The notes under the pieces were generated by a model that was not told where the DNA came from, searched no databases, and was given only the letters and a program-made list of their open reading frames with translations. Positions 63,248 through 64,000 of a stretch of DNA of 64,000 nt are shown here, piece by piece. The DNA is from Spongiibacter tropicus DSM 19543. Its GTDB lineage: Bacteria > Pseudomonadota > Gammaproteobacteria > Pseudomonadales > Spongiibacteraceae. The stretch lies in NCBI RefSeq assembly GCF_000420325.1, contig NZ_ATUS01000001.1, positions 2,236,463 through 2,300,462 of the forward strand. The letters are read 5' to 3'. A program made the translations under genes and the position numbers. Position 1 is the stretch's first letter; every line of letters begins with the position of its first letter.

Positions 63248-63826
63248 GTGTCAAACCAGCATCTCAGGGAAGCCATCCTTGATGCCGTAGAACAGTGCTT
63301 TGCACAGTACGGACTGCAAAAAACCACCCTCGCTGATGTGGCCGAGCGGGCGGGTGTGTCGAGGATGACCGTGTACCGTCATTTCAAGGACCGCAAGGCG
63401 TTGTTCGACGGTGCTTCACTGCGCAATATTCGTCGGCACTGGGCCGAGATTGCCGCGCAGCTGACCCATGTTGAGCGCTTGGACGAGTGGTTGATTGAGG
63501 GCATGCTCCTCTATCAGTTTGACATTGCCAGCGACCCGCGGGTGCAGCTGTATCTGGACCTCGGGGCATTCGATGACGGCCTCGCGGTGTCGCAGACGGA
63601 GGTTGGTCTGCAGGCGGCTATTTGCCAGTTTGAGCATCTCTTCAATCCGCTGGCGGATGCTCAGGGGCGGCTCAGCAATGGCTTGGACGCCTATCAATTG
63701 GCCGAGTGGGTTCATCGCAACAACCACAGCCTGCTACGCTATCCCAGCGACCGATTGGCTGATCGAGAAGTGCGCCGCCGCTGGTTATCGGCGCAGATTT
63801 GCGGCGGCTTGGTGCCCGCACACTGA
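63248..63826 (+). CDS. TetR family transcriptional regulator
   Basis: 192 residues from the GTG at 63248, with GGGGAG about 6 bases upstream. N-terminal helix-turn-helix (about 13-60: QYGLQKTTLADVAERAGVS, TVYRHFKDRKALF) followed by an all-helical ligand domain of unknown effector. It is divergent from the TonB receptor/KstD-like operon and probably represses it through the palindrome at 63132-63153 (inference). Confidence 0.88.
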   Translation: MSNQHLREAILDAVEQCFAQYGLQKTTLADVAERAGVSRMTVYRHFKDRKALFDGASLRNIRRHWAEIAAQLTHVERLDEWLIEGMLLYQFDIASDPRVQLYLDLGAFDDGLAVSQTEVGLQAAICQFEHLFNPLADAQGRLSNGLDAYQLAEWVHRNNHSLLRYPSDRLADREVRRRWLSAQICGGLVPAH

Positions 63827-63905
63827 GCAGCGCGCAGGTCTTTGATCCAGCGCAAGGTTTGCCAGCTCAATCCGGGCTGTAATGAAGGAAAAGGAGGATT
63901 CATTC

Positions 63906-64000
63906 ATGCAAGCACTTCCCCATCGTTACTATGTTTGCGCGAGCGCCGAAAGCGAGGGCGACGTTACCCTCAAATCCGACGGGCTCAGCAATATCTCCTC
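63906..64000 (+). CDS. OsmC family protein (partial, runs off right edge)
   Basis: Only about 31 codons are present. The ATG follows AAGGAGG at 8 bases. MQALPHRYYVCASAESEGDV followed by TLKSDGLSNISS resembles the N terminus of OsmC-like peroxiredoxins that handle organic hydroperoxides. The rest lies outside the window. It follows the TetR gene by 79 bases and may be co-transcribed. Confidence 0.55.
   Translation, partial: MQALPHRYYVCASAESEGDVTLKSDGLSNIS

Overview
The window reads as chromosomal DNA of a gammaproteobacterium, most likely a marine or aquatic relative of the pseudomonads (Cellvibrionales or Spongiibacteraceae-like; this placement is inference). Support comes from the block hslU-hslV-SPOR-argS-priA-rpmE-nuclease-malic enzyme, from xerC next to a YigB-type HAD phosphatase, from rep, ubiK, comM and glnK-amtB lying together, and from a FinR/Fpr pair. 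These are all arrangements known from Pseudomonas. There is no rRNA, recognised tRNA, insertion sequence, prophage or CRISPR array. Genes are dense, with many short or overlapping junctions.

Layout. 1-4.0 kb: truncated rep helicase and two exported proteins, one a thrombospondin-type-3 calcium-binding lipoprotein. 4.1-8.4 kb: a four-gene, partly overlapping operon (cupin, epimerase, SDR, alpha/beta hydrolase) with a divergent AraC regulator. 8.4-13.6 kb: comM and ubiK, then a sigma-54/NtrC-type promoter driving an outer-membrane protein, glnK and amtB, followed by a second PII gene. 13.7-19.5 kb: a SutA-like small protein, yigB, xerC, an esterase-like gene, and rimB-rimK followed by an aspartoacylase-like gene. 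19.6-28.6 kb: coniferyl-aldehyde-dehydrogenase-like gene, SIMPL, DUF2889, DUF4345 and DUF4126 proteins, an OmpA plus TpsB-like pair behind a CRP-like site, and a MarR/Bcr efflux pair with a palindromic operator. 28.6-38.8 kb: finR/fpr, two hydrolases including a 909-residue CehA/McbA-like protein, two lipoproteins, an orphan ParA, riboflavin synthase and a flavin oxidoreductase.

38.8-43.9 kb: a YdcH protein, then a segment I interpret as a GacA-controlled, CsrB/RsmY-like small RNA (GacA-type palindrome, -10 box, three hairpins each with GGA in the loop, strong terminator), then cmoM, Mpo1-like and PPOX-like genes, two tandem paralogous micro-proteins of 40 and 32 residues, and a GlpD-like/GDPD operon. 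43.9-59.2 kb: housekeeping genes asnS, rnb, phoH, hslUV with a heat-shock-type promoter, SPOR protein, argS, priA, rpmE, nuclease and malic enzyme. 59.2-64 kb: a KstD-like flavoprotein and a TonB-dependent receptor divergent from a TetR regulator with a candidate operator, then the start of an OsmC-like gene.

The two most novel-looking items are the CsrB/RsmY-like RNA at 39229-39388 and the tandem micro-protein pair at 41386-41642. All assignments come from reading the sequence and family knowledge; no database search was run.
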